Shown here piece after piece: positions 17,501 to 26,891 of a stretch of 61,261 bases of DNA; position 1 is the first letter of the stretch; each line of letters begins with the position of its first letter. The notes under the pieces are model-generated. The model had not been told where the DNA came from and searched no databases. It worked only from the letters and a program-made list of their open reading frames with translations. The stretch lies in NCBI GenBank assembly GCA_964437505.1, contig CAYTGU010000010.1, positions 1 through 61,261 of the forward strand, written 5' to 3'. This DNA is from JAHJDO01 sp964437505 (GTDB taxonomy: Bacteria; JAHJDO01). The position numbers and the translations under genes were made by a program.

Positions 17501-19545
17501 TGAATAATATAGCTCTTGGAAAATGTTCTTTTTCTAAAGACTCCGACCAAATATGGCTCTCCAACCTATTCAACATGGAATGTTCAAATAGTGGCACTAA
17601 CAGTCTGCCCATCGCTGCTCAGGGCCTCGTTCTCTTATGCAGCGATGGAAAACGCTGGGAAGGAACTCTACTGAAATGCGTTGAAGAAAAACATACAGGC
17701 GATTCTTTGTCAATTTCATGGAAAACCGCAGATAAAAGATTTCATATAGAATCATCCTGGAAAAGAGATCCTGAAACAGGAATTATCAGCCGTAAAGATA
17801 AAGTTACAAACCTAGACAATTCATCACACATAATCAACCGTTTTCTGGCAAGATTCACCTATTCTTGCGGTGACTACGAGGTATATTGTCAGCAGGGACG
17901 CTGGGGCAATGAAAATCAGGGAAAATGGAGCCCGCTGCATACGGGTAATATCGTTCTAAAAACCAGATTGGGCAGAACCAGCGAGGGCGGCACCCCATTC
18001 TTAGGAATCAGAGAGAAAAATGGAGAAACAGGAACCGCGTTTCACATAATTCCATGCGGTAATTGGATGATCAGAGTATGTTCCACCGTGGACAACAATT
18101 CTAAGCCATATGCTGTGCTTGAACTCGGGCAGTCGGATGAAGATCTGCATTGGAAACTTAAGCCGGGCGAAAACATGGAAATGCCGGAAATTTTGATTCA
18201 TCATCTTCAGGAGGGGAAAATACATAGTGGTACCTCTGCCCTACACCATTATATCTGTAATAGACTGAAAAAACCTGTGAAAGAATATATGCCCGTTATT
18301 TATAATACATGGCTTGACCGGATGAGCAACCTGGAAGTACCGAGGCTCAGAGAGCAATTAAAAGCGGCAAAAGAAATCGGCTGTGAGGCCTTCGTTATTG
18401 ACGCTGGTTGGTTTGGACAAGATACCGGTCCTGACTGGTCACAAAAAGGCGATTGGAGAGAAAAACTCAAGGCAGCGTTTTTCGGCAAAATGAAAGAATT
18501 TGCAGATGAGGTAAGATCTACTGGGCTAGGATTTGGGCTATGGATGGAACCTGAACTGTTCAACCATGAAGTTCCCGTTGTAAAAGAACATCCCAATTGG
18601 TTTCTGAAGGTCGAAAACAGCACAATACTGCGGATTAACTTAGATATCCTGGAAGCCCGAGAACATCAGTTCAAAGAGATTGAGCGACTGATAACCACAT
18701 ATGGGCTGGCATATATAAAACTTGACATGAATTATTCACTAGGCTTTGATCCTAGCGGAAGAGAGCTCTCCGATTATGCACAGCACTGGTATGAAATAAT
18801 CTCCACGTTGCGGAAAAAATATCCAGACACGTTTTTTGAAAATTGCGCAAGCGGCGCAATGCGCACCGATATCAATACCGCTATAAATTTCGACTGCAAC
18901 TTTATCAGCGACAATGCCAATTTGATTGAACTTCTCAAGGTCACTCAAGGCATGCTTCTCCGTTTTCCTCCCGGCAGAATAATGCGTTGGGCAACAATCC
19001 GTTCTTTAGGTAGAATTAACGAAAAAGAGGAGTCACTGGCAATGCCAGAAGCGGCTACATGGAACAACATGCTAAAAGTCAATACCCATTTTGCTATGAT
19101 ATCTTCGCTAATGGGCATGTTCGGTTTTTCAGGTGACCTTGCGGGGATTGAACCTAAAACCAGAGAATTAGTCTCATGGTATGTTGACTTCTATAAAAAG
19201 AATCGTAAATTCATCATCACCTCAGTATGCCATCTTCTCACTCCGCCGGAAAGCATAGAATGCAGGAGCGGGTGGACAGCTTTTCAACTGCAGGACTTCA
19301 GGACTACTGCCAGCATAGTATTTGTTTTTCGTAATGCCAGTGAAGGAGGCGATCTGAAGTATTTTTCACTAAAAAATCTGCTCTCAGGAAAAGCATATAA
19401 GATTATAATGCACCACCCATCAGGCAACAAAAAACTGACTGTACAGGGTGAAGACTTAATGTCTAGCGGACTGGAAGTAGCCATTCTATCCACACAACAT
19501 AGTTCTTTCGAGGCAGCGGTATTTACGTTAGAACTTGAGAATTAA
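17497..19545 (+). CDS. GH36 alpha-galactosidase
   Basis: A 682-residue retaining alpha-galactosidase. The N-terminal beta-supersandwich domain runs to about 260 and the catalytic barrel starts at YNTWLDRM (269-276). FVIDAGWFGQ (299-308), FGLWMEPE (346-352), the nucleophile Asp410 in IKLDMNYS, ENCASGAMR (448-456) and the acid/base Asp472 in FISDNAN are all in place. The C-terminal domain ends normally. No signal peptide is seen, so substrates such as melibiose or raffinose-like oligosaccharides must be imported. It is translationally coupled to the UroD-like gene. Together with GH4 upstream it shows that this region handles alpha-galactosides. Confidence 0.93.
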   Translation: MMNNIALGKCSFSKDSDQIWLSNLFNMECSNSGTNSLPIAAQGLVLLCSDGKRWEGTLLKCVEEKHTGDSLSISWKTADKRFHIESSWKRDPETGIISRKDKVTNLDNSSHIINRFLARFTYSCGDYEVYCQQGRWGNENQGKWSPLHTGNIVLKTRLGRTSEGGTPFLGIREKNGETGTAFHIIPCGNWMIRVCSTVDNNSKPYAVLELGQSDEDLHWKLKPGENMEMPEILIHHLQEGKIHSGTSALHHYICNRLKKPVKEYMPVIYNTWLDRMSNLEVPRLREQLKAAKEIGCEAFVIDAGWFGQDTGPDWSQKGDWREKLKAAFFGKMKEFADEVRSTGLGFGLWMEPELFNHEVPVVKEHPNWFLKVENSTILRINLDILEAREHQFKEIERLITTYGLAYIKLDMNYSLGFDPSGRELSDYAQHWYEIISTLRKKYPDTFFENCASGAMRTDINTAINFDCNFISDNANLIELLKVTQGMLLRFPPGRIMRWATIRSLGRINEKEESLAMPEAATWNNMLKVNTHFAMISSLMGMFGFSGDLAGIEPKTRELVSWYVDFYKKNRKFIITSVCHLLTPPESIECRSGWTAFQLQDFRTTASIVFVFRNASEGGDLKYFSLKNLLSGKAYKIIMHHPSGNKKLTVQGEDLMSSGLEVAILSTQHSSFEAAVFTLELEN

Positions 19546-19575
19546 AGATTGCGGCTATAATTATTTTTTCTTTTT

Positions 19576-21033
19576 TCATTTAAGTAATTCCCTCGGGAAG
19601 ATATTATCTAATCCTAAAATACAATGCGGATCAAAAGCTTTCTTTATTTTTGCCATTTCTGAGACTCCTTCCCTGCCATACATTACTTTCAAATACTTAT
19701 GCTTTATCTTCCCTATGCCGTGCTCTGCAGACACTGTTCCTCCCATTTCCACTGCTTTCTGGATAGCTTTGTTACATATACCATTAACTATGGTTTTTTC
19801 GACCTCATCTTTTGGGAACAGATTAAGATGCAGATGATTTTCTCCAATATGTCCATAGAGAACAAATTGAATCTTCCCATCATTTAGAACTTGTTTGTAA
19901 AAATAAAAAAGCTCCTCAAATGACTTATCAGGCACAGCAATATCAAGAGCTATCTTAGGTGATTTAATCTCTTTAAAGTAATCTCTTACTTTTTCTGGCA
20001 GTTTATGCCGAAAATCTATAAGCTCCTGATACCTCTTTTTATCCTGGCTTATCCATGTATCAATAACTTCATATTTATCCAGAAGGTTTAACCATATATC
20101 CAGAGTATTCTCTCCTTCTTCTTCCTCTATATAGACAGCTGCTTCGGAACTATTCGGTATGCTATGAAAATCGCTTCTTAAAAAGTCCAGGCTGTTTTTG
20201 TCAAAATATTCTAATGAAACTGGTTTCAGGTCTGAATTATTCTTAATCTCAGAAACAAATTCTAAAAGCCTTCGCTCATCAGGTAGAAAAATAACCATTA
20301 TAAACCTAGATGGCAAATCATCAATTATTTCAACCTCTGCTTCTGTAATAACTCCTAATGTGCCCTCTGAACCAATGAAGAGATCAATTAAATCCATTTG
20401 CGGCTTTGAAAAATAACCTGCAGAATTCTTAACTTGCGGACTGGTATAAGAAGGAATCTTGATGTTTAATTCACCTATCCTGATAATTCCCTCCTTATCT
20501 GCAAAAATCTTGCCTCTTTCTATCTCCAGAAGTTTGCCTGTAGAAAGCAGGACTTTAATCCTTCTTACATAATTGCGTGTTGATCCAAAGTAATAGCTGT
20601 ATTCTCCTGAAGCATTAGTAGCAATATTCCCCCCAATAAAGGCTGTTCTTTCTGTAGGAAATGGCGGATAAAACAAGTTCTGTTTAGCCAATGCTACCAA
20701 AAAGTCATTAATAATCACCCCTGATTGCAAAACAGCTCTTTTATTTTCCTTGTCTATTGATAGAATTTTATTCAGTCTCTCTACTGAAAGGATAGCGCCA
20801 TCTTTGGGAATTCTGCTACCGACTGTTCCTGTTCCTCCCGCAGAAACAGTTAAAGGGACTTTCTTATTTGCACATTCAAAAACAGCCTCTTTCACTTCCT
20901 CTTCAGTCTCAGGAATATAGAGAATATCAGCATTCCCTCCTTCTAAATTGGAAGCATCCTCTAAATATCCAATTATCTGGTCTTTATCTCTTTTAATTAT
21001 CAAAGTTTTTACGGTAATTGACCTGCATGGCAT
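19576..21033 (-). CDS. FAD-linked oxidase (GlcD / D-lactate dehydrogenase type)
   Basis: About 485 residues of the vanillyl-alcohol-oxidase/FAD_binding_4 fold. The FAD-binding segment VSAGGTGTVGSR (about 63-74), FIGGNIATNASGEYSYYFGS (near 131-150), GSEGTLGVITEAEVEI (near 217) and the C-terminal VSAEHGIGKIKHKYL and FDPHCILGLDNIFP are typical of GlcD, D-lactate and 2-hydroxyglutarate dehydrogenases. No iron-sulfur partner (GlcF) is adjacent. The ATG at 21033 overlaps the GH20 gene by 41 bp and has no ribosome site. A TTG a dozen codons later is an alternative start. The true substrate is not determinable. Confidence 0.85.
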   Translation of the reverse strand: MPCRSITVKTLIIKRDKDQIIGYLEDASNLEGGNADILYIPETEEEVKEAVFECANKKVPLTVSAGGTGTVGSRIPKDGAILSVERLNKILSIDKENKRAVLQSGVIINDFLVALAKQNLFYPPFPTERTAFIGGNIATNASGEYSYYFGSTRNYVRRIKVLLSTGKLLEIERGKIFADKEGIIRIGELNIKIPSYTSPQVKNSAGYFSKPQMDLIDLFIGSEGTLGVITEAEVEIIDDLPSRFIMVIFLPDERRLLEFVSEIKNNSDLKPVSLEYFDKNSLDFLRSDFHSIPNSSEAAVYIEEEEGENTLDIWLNLLDKYEVIDTWISQDKKRYQELIDFRHKLPEKVRDYFKEIKSPKIALDIAVPDKSFEELFYFYKQVLNDGKIQFVLYGHIGENHLHLNLFPKDEVEKTIVNGICNKAIQKAVEMGGTVSAEHGIGKIKHKYLKVMYGREGVSEMAKIKKAFDPHCILGLDNIFPRELLK

Positions 21034-22570
21034 CCAAACGTCGCAGGTGTTTTTTTAAGCGGGTTTCAAATTTGCAGAAATTTTTCGGACTATCTCCTGC
21101 CCAAGCTATTTCTGCTAAAGCGCAAGCACGGGGATAAGTCATATATTCCACATCTTGAGGAGTGTAAACATATTCTGTCCATAAATTCCCCTGTACACCC
21201 AGAACTCGTTCTTTCTCTTCATCTGTAAATCCAACCGGCACGGGATTGTATGAATAGACTTTATCCAAAGGAAGAAACCCTCCAATTGCTTCAGGTTCGC
21301 TCTCTTTGTTTTCCGACTGGTAGAAATCAAAGTAACAGTGCTCCGTTGGAGTCATGACAACATCATGTCCTGCTTGAGCAGCTTTGATTCCTCCTTCTGC
21401 CCCGCGCCAGGACATTACAGTTGCGTTCGGAGCAAGTCCCCCTTCAAGAATTTCGTCCCAACCGATAAGACGTCGCCTTCTCCTGTTAAGAAAGCGTTCA
21501 ATCCTTCTGACAAAGTAACTTTGCAGTTCATGTTCGTCTTTCAGTCCTTCCGTTTTTATCCTTGCCTGGCATTTCGGACATTTTTCCCAGCGTTTTTTAG
21601 GACACTCATCGCCGCCAATATGAATGAATTCTCCTGGAAACAGTTCCATTACTTCATCAAGCACATCTTCAAGAAAGGTAAAGACTGCATCGTTTCCAGC
21701 ACAGAACACATCATCCTCTACCCCCCATTTAGTTCTCACACTGTAAGAACCACCCCTACAGCCTAGTTCAGGATAAGCTGAAAGGACTTCAACGCTATGT
21801 CCGGGCATTTCTATTTCAGGAACAACTGTAATACAACGTTCTTGCGCATATTTGACGATCTCACGTATTTCATCTTGAGTATAAAAATAATGTCCATAAG
21901 GCACTTCATTTTGCTTTTCCCTGTTTCCCCGTACAGGAGAAGAAGAACGCATTGAGCCTATGTGTGTCAGTTTGGGATATTTTTTAATTTCTATTCGCCA
22001 TCCTTGATCATCGGTCAAATGCCAGTGAAATGTATTTAATTTATGAATCGCCATAAGATCAAGGAATTTTTTAATAAACTCAACCGGCATATAATGCCGT
22101 CCAACATCCAGCATAAGTCCTCGCCATACAAAGCGCGGTTTATCCATAATTTCGACTGCCGGCACATTCCAACATTTCCTTCTTTGCAAAGTCGGCAGAA
22201 ATATATCCACAGAAAAGAGTTGACGTAGTGTCTGAACCCCGTAGAACATCCCGGCAGTGTCTGATGCGTAAATTATAATATTATCTTTAGAGACAGAGAG
22301 TTGATATCCCTCTTTCTCAAAATTCGCAGAAGCCTTCCGGGAAGTCAGTAAGATGGAATTTCGCGGAATATTCCCTGACACACACACTTTCTTTGTAAGA
22401 TCATAACCTGTAGCTGGTCTTAAAGTAGAAACCAGATAATCAGCTATTTTGAAGATTTCAGGAAAATCTTTATCAAAGAAAACTACGCTCCTCTCATTCA
22501 GATTAAAACTCCCTTGCATAAACTTCATCTCTACAGGTTTCGGGATAATCTCAGATACACAATCAGCCAT
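20993..22570 (-). CDS. GH20 beta-N-acetylhexosaminidase
   Basis: A 525-residue GH20 enzyme that removes terminal GlcNAc or GalNAc. The N-terminal GH20b domain (about 5-140) leads into the barrel beginning FVWRGLMLDVGRHY (147-160). FHWHLTDDQGWRIE (181-194) and the catalytic Asp321-Glu322 pair in HIGGDECPK are diagnostic. It lacks a recognisable signal peptide, so it probably acts in the cytoplasm on imported chito-oligosaccharides or glycan fragments. It precedes the FAD-linked oxidase gene with an overlap and follows cysS by 74 bp. Confidence 0.92.
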   Translation of the reverse strand: MADCVSEIIPKPVEMKFMQGSFNLNERSVVFFDKDFPEIFKIADYLVSTLRPATGYDLTKKVCVSGNIPRNSILLTSRKASANFEKEGYQLSVSKDNIIIYASDTAGMFYGVQTLRQLFSVDIFLPTLQRRKCWNVPAVEIMDKPRFVWRGLMLDVGRHYMPVEFIKKFLDLMAIHKLNTFHWHLTDDQGWRIEIKKYPKLTHIGSMRSSSPVRGNREKQNEVPYGHYFYTQDEIREIVKYAQERCITVVPEIEMPGHSVEVLSAYPELGCRGGSYSVRTKWGVEDDVFCAGNDAVFTFLEDVLDEVMELFPGEFIHIGGDECPKKRWEKCPKCQARIKTEGLKDEHELQSYFVRRIERFLNRRRRRLIGWDEILEGGLAPNATVMSWRGAEGGIKAAQAGHDVVMTPTEHCYFDFYQSENKESEPEAIGGFLPLDKVYSYNPVPVGFTDEEKERVLGVQGNLWTEYVYTPQDVEYMTYPRACALAEIAWAGDSPKNFCKFETRLKKHLRRLDAMQVNYRKNFDN

Positions 22571-22644
22571 TTTTGTTTTTCTCTTTTAATTTTTAACGAT
22601 CATTTTTCAACAGTGTTAAACAATCTATCCCTAGATATTTATTC

Positions 22645-24024
22645 TTATTTTTTCCAACTGGTTGTTCCGTCCGGATTGTCTTTGAGAACAATGCCTCTCT
22701 CTTCCAGCAAGCTCCGGATTCTGTCTGCTTCCTGCCAGTCCTTCTTAGTGCGAGCTTTTGTGCGTTCTTTAATCAAATCCAGCAAATCCTTATCCAATTC
22801 CTTATTCTCTATCCCTGGCAGGATACCAAGTATAGAACAAAATGTTTCCAGATTAAGAATATCCTGTTTTAATTGAGTAGAGTCTCTGCTCTCATCTGCT
22901 ATTAAGCTATTAATTTCAGTTATTAAATCAAATACAACTCCCAGAGCAGATGCTGTATTAAAATCATCGTCCATAGCTTCCTCAAACTTGTTTTTCCACT
23001 TGACATGCGTATCTTTTATGGGAATATTCTTGTCTCTTAGGTTATCTCTGATATTCTCAAAACAATTACTGATTCTCTCAACGGCTCTTTCTGCTTCCTG
23101 AAGGATCTTATCATTGAAATCAAGTGGACTGCGGTAATGAGCAGATACCATAAAATACCGTACAACCTGAGGCTTAAACTTTTTAAGTATGTCTCTCACT
23201 AAAAAGAAGTTACCTAGAGATTTAGACATCTTTTCACCATCAATATTTAAAAACCCATTGTGAAGCCAGTACTTAACAAAGGGCTTGCCTGTTGCTGCCT
23301 CGCTTTGGGCTATTTCGTTTTCATGATGAGGAAAGATCAAATCCTGCCCGCCAGAATGTATGTCAAATGTTTCCCCAAGGTATTTCATACTCATAGCAGA
23401 ACATTCAATATGCCATCCAGGCCTGCCTTTACCCCATGGGCTATTCCAGCTTGGCTCATCAGATTTAGCGCTTTTCCATAGAGCAAAATCGCGGGAAGAT
23501 TTCTTGCGCTTGTCTATTGCCACTCTTGAGCACTGCTTCATCTCATCAATCAGACGATTTGATAACTTGCCGTAATCAGAAAACTTACCTACTTCAAAAA
23601 ATACATCTCCATCAACTTGATAGGCAAAACCTGCATCCATAAGTCTTTTAATCAAAGAAATAATATCATGAACATGTTCAGTTGCCTTTGGACATATATC
23701 AGGCTTTACAATTCCCAAAATCTCCAGGTCCTTAAAAAAAGCGTCTGTATACTTATCAGCTATACTCTCAGAAGAGACCTTCTCTTTATTCGCCCTGTTT
23801 ATAATCTTATCGTCAATATCTGTAATATTCTGAACAAATATAACTTTATACCCTTTGTATTTTAGATATCTCCTTATTACATCAAATACAATAAAATTCC
23901 TTGCATTCCCCACATGAAAATAATCATAGACTGTAGGTCCGCAATTATACATCCTGACTTTGCCTGGAACTAAAGAGCGAAACTCCTCTTTTTTACTTAT
24001 AAGCGTATTATAGACCCTAAGCAT
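22645..24024 (-). CDS. cysS: cysteinyl-tRNA synthetase
   Basis: About 459 residues, class I. The zinc Cys and HIGH motif appear together in CGPTVYDYFHVGNAR, further zinc ligands in GWHIECSAM and PHHENEIAQSEA, and the KMSKS loop as KMSKSLGNF. The ATG at 24024 is preceded by GGAAGAAGG and overlaps the end of cysE. An ATG five codons upstream is possible. Coupling to cysE joins cysteine synthesis to its charging, a frequent bacterial arrangement. Confidence 0.95.
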   Translation of the reverse strand: MLRVYNTLISKKEEFRSLVPGKVRMYNCGPTVYDYFHVGNARNFIVFDVIRRYLKYKGYKVIFVQNITDIDDKIINRANKEKVSSESIADKYTDAFFKDLEILGIVKPDICPKATEHVHDIISLIKRLMDAGFAYQVDGDVFFEVGKFSDYGKLSNRLIDEMKQCSRVAIDKRKKSSRDFALWKSAKSDEPSWNSPWGKGRPGWHIECSAMSMKYLGETFDIHSGGQDLIFPHHENEIAQSEAATGKPFVKYWLHNGFLNIDGEKMSKSLGNFFLVRDILKKFKPQVVRYFMVSAHYRSPLDFNDKILQEAERAVERISNCFENIRDNLRDKNIPIKDTHVKWKNKFEEAMDDDFNTASALGVVFDLITEINSLIADESRDSTQLKQDILNLETFCSILGILPGIENKELDKDLLDLIKERTKARTKKDWQEADRIRSLLEERGIVLKDNPDGTTSWKK

Positions 24025-24637
24025 CCTTCTTCCATTCATTTATCATTTTCTCTAGATGTTTGATTTTTTCTGCAATTGGATCCGGCAGATTTGTGTGATC
24101 AAGACTTATACCGGCAACCTTTCTCCCCTTCTTTCGTGTTATCCTTCCGGGAATACCGACAACCGTGCAATCCGAAGGTACATTCTTTAGTACTACAGCA
24201 TTAGCGCCAACCATTACATTATTGCCAATTGCAATATTTCCCAAGATCTTTGCTCCTGCGCCGACAACAATGTTATTCCCAAGTGTAGGGTGTCTCTTCC
24301 CTTTTTCCTTGCCTGTTCCTCCAAGCGTAACACCTTGAAATAGGGTTACATTGTCACCAATAACTGTTGTCTCTCCAATTACAACCCCCATACCGTGATC
24401 AATAAAGAAACCTCTGCTAATCTCTGCGCCGGGATGAATCTCAATTCCTGTAAAAAACCGGGCTATTTGGGACATAAGTCTTGGAAAGAATGGCACATCT
24501 TTCTTATGGAGATAATGAGCAACTCTGTACCAGATAATTGCGTGAAGCCCTGCATATGTTAAAACCTCCAATATATTCCTTGCTGCAGGGTCCCTGTCAA
24601 ACACAGCCTGTATATCGTGTTTAAATGTTTGAAACAT
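24017..24637 (-). CDS. cysE: serine O-acetyltransferase
   Basis: A 206-residue left-handed beta-helix acetyltransferase that makes O-acetylserine for cysteine synthesis. The N-terminal helical part contains AARNILEVLTYAGLHAI. The hexapeptide repeats include IHPGAEISRGFFIDHGMGVV, with the catalytic Asp-His pair, and VTLFQGVTLGGTGKEKGKRH. The C-terminal VVGIPGRITR loop follows, and the tail is that of the short (~200 residue) EpsC/CysE group. It is first in a cysE-cysS pair with an 8-bp overlap. Confidence 0.95.
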   Translation of the reverse strand: MFQTFKHDIQAVFDRDPAARNILEVLTYAGLHAIIWYRVAHYLHKKDVPFFPRLMSQIARFFTGIEIHPGAEISRGFFIDHGMGVVIGETTVIGDNVTLFQGVTLGGTGKEKGKRHPTLGNNIVVGAGAKILGNIAIGNNVMVGANAVVLKNVPSDCTVVGIPGRITRKKGRKVAGISLDHTNLPDPIAEKIKHLEKMINEWKKDA

Positions 24638-24705
24638 TAGCTATCTCCTTTTCTAGACTCAAAAACAAAATACCATTTTTGCTCCTTAAAAACAACCAGA
24701 TTCTC

Positions 24706-24744
24706 TTGACACTGTGTGCTGTAGTTGGCATACTTAGCTAGGAG
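24706..24744 (+). promoter_or_regulatory. promoter and ribosome site of the MFS gene
   Basis: TTGACA at 24706-24711, a 17-bp spacer and CATACT at 24729-24734 form a plausible sigma-70 promoter. AGGAG at 24740-24744 is the ribosome site for the ATG at 24754. If transcription began 7 bp past the -10, the 5' leader would be only about 13 nt. Confidence 0.45.
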
Positions 24745-24753
24745 AAAGTTTAG

Positions 24754-25908
24754 ATGGTAAATATATTTATAATTCCTTTTATATACGCTTTTATCGGCTC
24801 AAGTCTCTTTATTGCAATTCCGCTTCATATAATTGATTTAGGAGTCAGCAATCCGTTTGTTTTGGGGCTGGCAGGAAGTGTATTTTCAATCTTCTACGCA
24901 CCATTATGTATACTTCAAAGTTTGCTGTCAAATCACATCAATAAAAGAATTGCTATTCTGTCTGTATCCATTACATATCCTTTTATAATACTTGGATTTC
25001 TGTTCTTCAATAACATTCCCGCTATCATTATGTTATGCGGATTAATGGGTATAGTTCTGTCAATGTTCTGGCCTACATATCAATCTCATATAACTATTGG
25101 GCTAGATCCTGCACAGGCTACCCGCAGTCTTCAAGGTTTCAATATTGGGTGGGGGTCTGCCGGAATTACAGGTTGTTTTATAAGTGGAGTTATCATTTCT
25201 AGTCTAAATATTAAGATGTTGTTTATTCTTAACCTGATACTAAGTTTTATAGGAATATATCTTGTAGCCAGACATATTCATAATAAATTAGCTGCCCCAA
25301 TAATAGAAGATACTACTCAAAATAAGCAGATTAAGAACAATATACCGCAGTCCAAATTCTTCCTGATACTTGCATGGATAGGTGTATTTTCTGTGTTCTT
25401 TTCTATGGGAGTTATAGTCTGGCTTTTTCCAAAATTTGCTACAGATGTTGGCGTGTCTCCATTGATCATAGGTTCTCTCAGAGCAGTCTTAGGCATCTTT
25501 CAGGTTGTGGTATTTTTTATTCTCAGATTAAATCATAGATGGCAGTACTCATTCTCACATTTGTTTTCCTATGAGCTTATGCTAATATCCGGACTTGCAA
25601 TACTTGTTTTCTCCCATAATATTATGTGGTGGTTATTAGCCTTTTCTCTGATAGGAGTAACTGTCGGCTTTTTATATTCTTCAAGTTTATTCTACAGTTC
25701 ACAAGCTCGGAGTGTGAAAAGGGAAAAAACAGGTTTTCATGAAGCAATTATAGTGGGTGGAAGCTTATTTGGAACACTTCTGGGCGGAATTATAGCAAAA
25801 GTATTTTCTGCATCCGGAGCATATTCCATGTGCATAATTTTTATGATTATTTGTATTATTATACAATTTACTATTCGCTTTAGATATAAGACAAGGGAGG
25901 TATTATGA
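24754..25908 (+). CDS. MFS transporter
   Basis: A 384-residue protein with about twelve hydrophobic segments and no soluble domain, typical of major facilitator permeases. A charged cytoplasmic loop near 175-198 (IIEDTTQNKQIKNN) splits it into two six-helix halves. The gene runs into a ROK kinase gene with a 4-bp overlap, which suggests uptake of a sugar followed by its phosphorylation. No sugar-specific motif is evident, so the substrate is open. Confidence 0.8.
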   Translation: MVNIFIIPFIYAFIGSSLFIAIPLHIIDLGVSNPFVLGLAGSVFSIFYAPLCILQSLLSNHINKRIAILSVSITYPFIILGFLFFNNIPAIIMLCGLMGIVLSMFWPTYQSHITIGLDPAQATRSLQGFNIGWGSAGITGCFISGVIISSLNIKMLFILNLILSFIGIYLVARHIHNKLAAPIIEDTTQNKQIKNNIPQSKFFLILAWIGVFSVFFSMGVIVWLFPKFATDVGVSPLIIGSLRAVLGIFQVVVFFILRLNHRWQYSFSHLFSYELMLISGLAILVFSHNIMWWLLAFSLIGVTVGFLYSSSLFYSSQARSVKREKTGFHEAIIVGGSLFGTLLGGIIAKVFSASGAYSMCIIFMIICIIIQFTIRFRYKTREVL

Positions 25909-26891
25909 ATAAACCTTTTTTAATTGGCGTAGACCTTGGTGGAACTAATTTGAAGACAGGTCTCGTAGATATGGATGGCAAAATCTTAAAAAAGATTATA
26001 GCGGATACTGGAGAGAGTAAAGATATTGTATTGAAACAAATTGTTAAAGCTATTGAAAATATTATAAATAAGACAGGAAAAGATAAATCAGAAATTACAG
26101 GTATTGGCATAGGATCTCCAGGTCTTGTAGATAGTGAAAAAGGAATAATACGCGGATTAACAAACATTGAAGGATTTGAGAATGTGCATATGAAGGAATA
26201 TGTTGAATCTGCTCTGGATATTCCAACGTTTATTGATAATGATGTTAATATCATGGCATACGGCGAACTAAAATGCGGCGCTGGAAAAGATACAATGAAT
26301 ATTGTATGCCTGACTCTGGGTACAGGTGTTGGTGGAGGGATAATAATAGATGGAAAGATCTATCGTGGAAGCTCACTTAGCGCAGGAGAAATCGGACACA
26401 TACCAGTAAATGTTGATGGCCCGAAATGCATATGCGGCGGAAGAGCATGCCTTGAAAGCTATATCGGCAGAGACAGAATCATAAAAAGAACCATTGAAAA
26501 ACTCACACGGAGAAAAGAAAGCCTAATTCCAAAACTGGTTGAAGGAGATTTTAAAAAAATAACACCTAAGATTATTTATGAAGCTGCTGCTGCAGGAGAC
26601 ATGCTTGCAATTGAAATATGGAGAGAAACTGCCCAATATCTGGCAACTGCGCTTGCTGGTATTATAAACGTTCTAAATCCTGAGCTAATAGTAATTGGCG
26701 GCGGAGTAGCTAATGCAGGTAAATATCTCTTTGCCCCGCTTGGAGATATGATCAAAGAACGAATTTTCCCATTTCTTGCAGAAAAAATCCAAATCGTTCA
26801 CGCCCAGCTTGGAGAAGAAGCAGGTATAATAGGTTCAGCAATGCTGGCAAAAGACAGTATTATTACATTACAGAGCCGTCTACAAGTTTAA
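25905..26891 (+). CDS. ROK-family sugar kinase (glucokinase type)
   Basis: A 328-residue ROK kinase. It has the ATP phosphate-binding DLGGTNLKTGLVD at 10-22, the catalytic Asp in FIDNDVNIMAYGE near 105-117, LGTGVGGGIIIDG near 137, and the zinc motif CICGGRACLE with its three Cys. The length and lack of an N-terminal helix-turn-helix separate it from ROK repressors. It is coupled to the MFS gene, so together they form a sugar uptake and phosphorylation unit. Its last 29 bp overlap the 3' end of lolD on the opposite strand. Confidence 0.88.
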   Translation: MNKPFLIGVDLGGTNLKTGLVDMDGKILKKIIADTGESKDIVLKQIVKAIENIINKTGKDKSEITGIGIGSPGLVDSEKGIIRGLTNIEGFENVHMKEYVESALDIPTFIDNDVNIMAYGELKCGAGKDTMNIVCLTLGTGVGGGIIIDGKIYRGSSLSAGEIGHIPVNVDGPKCICGGRACLESYIGRDRIIKRTIEKLTRRKESLIPKLVEGDFKKITPKIIYEAAAAGDMLAIEIWRETAQYLATALAGIINVLNPELIVIGGGVANAGKYLFAPLGDMIKERIFPFLAEKIQIVHAQLGEEAGIIGSAMLAKDSIITLQSRLQV

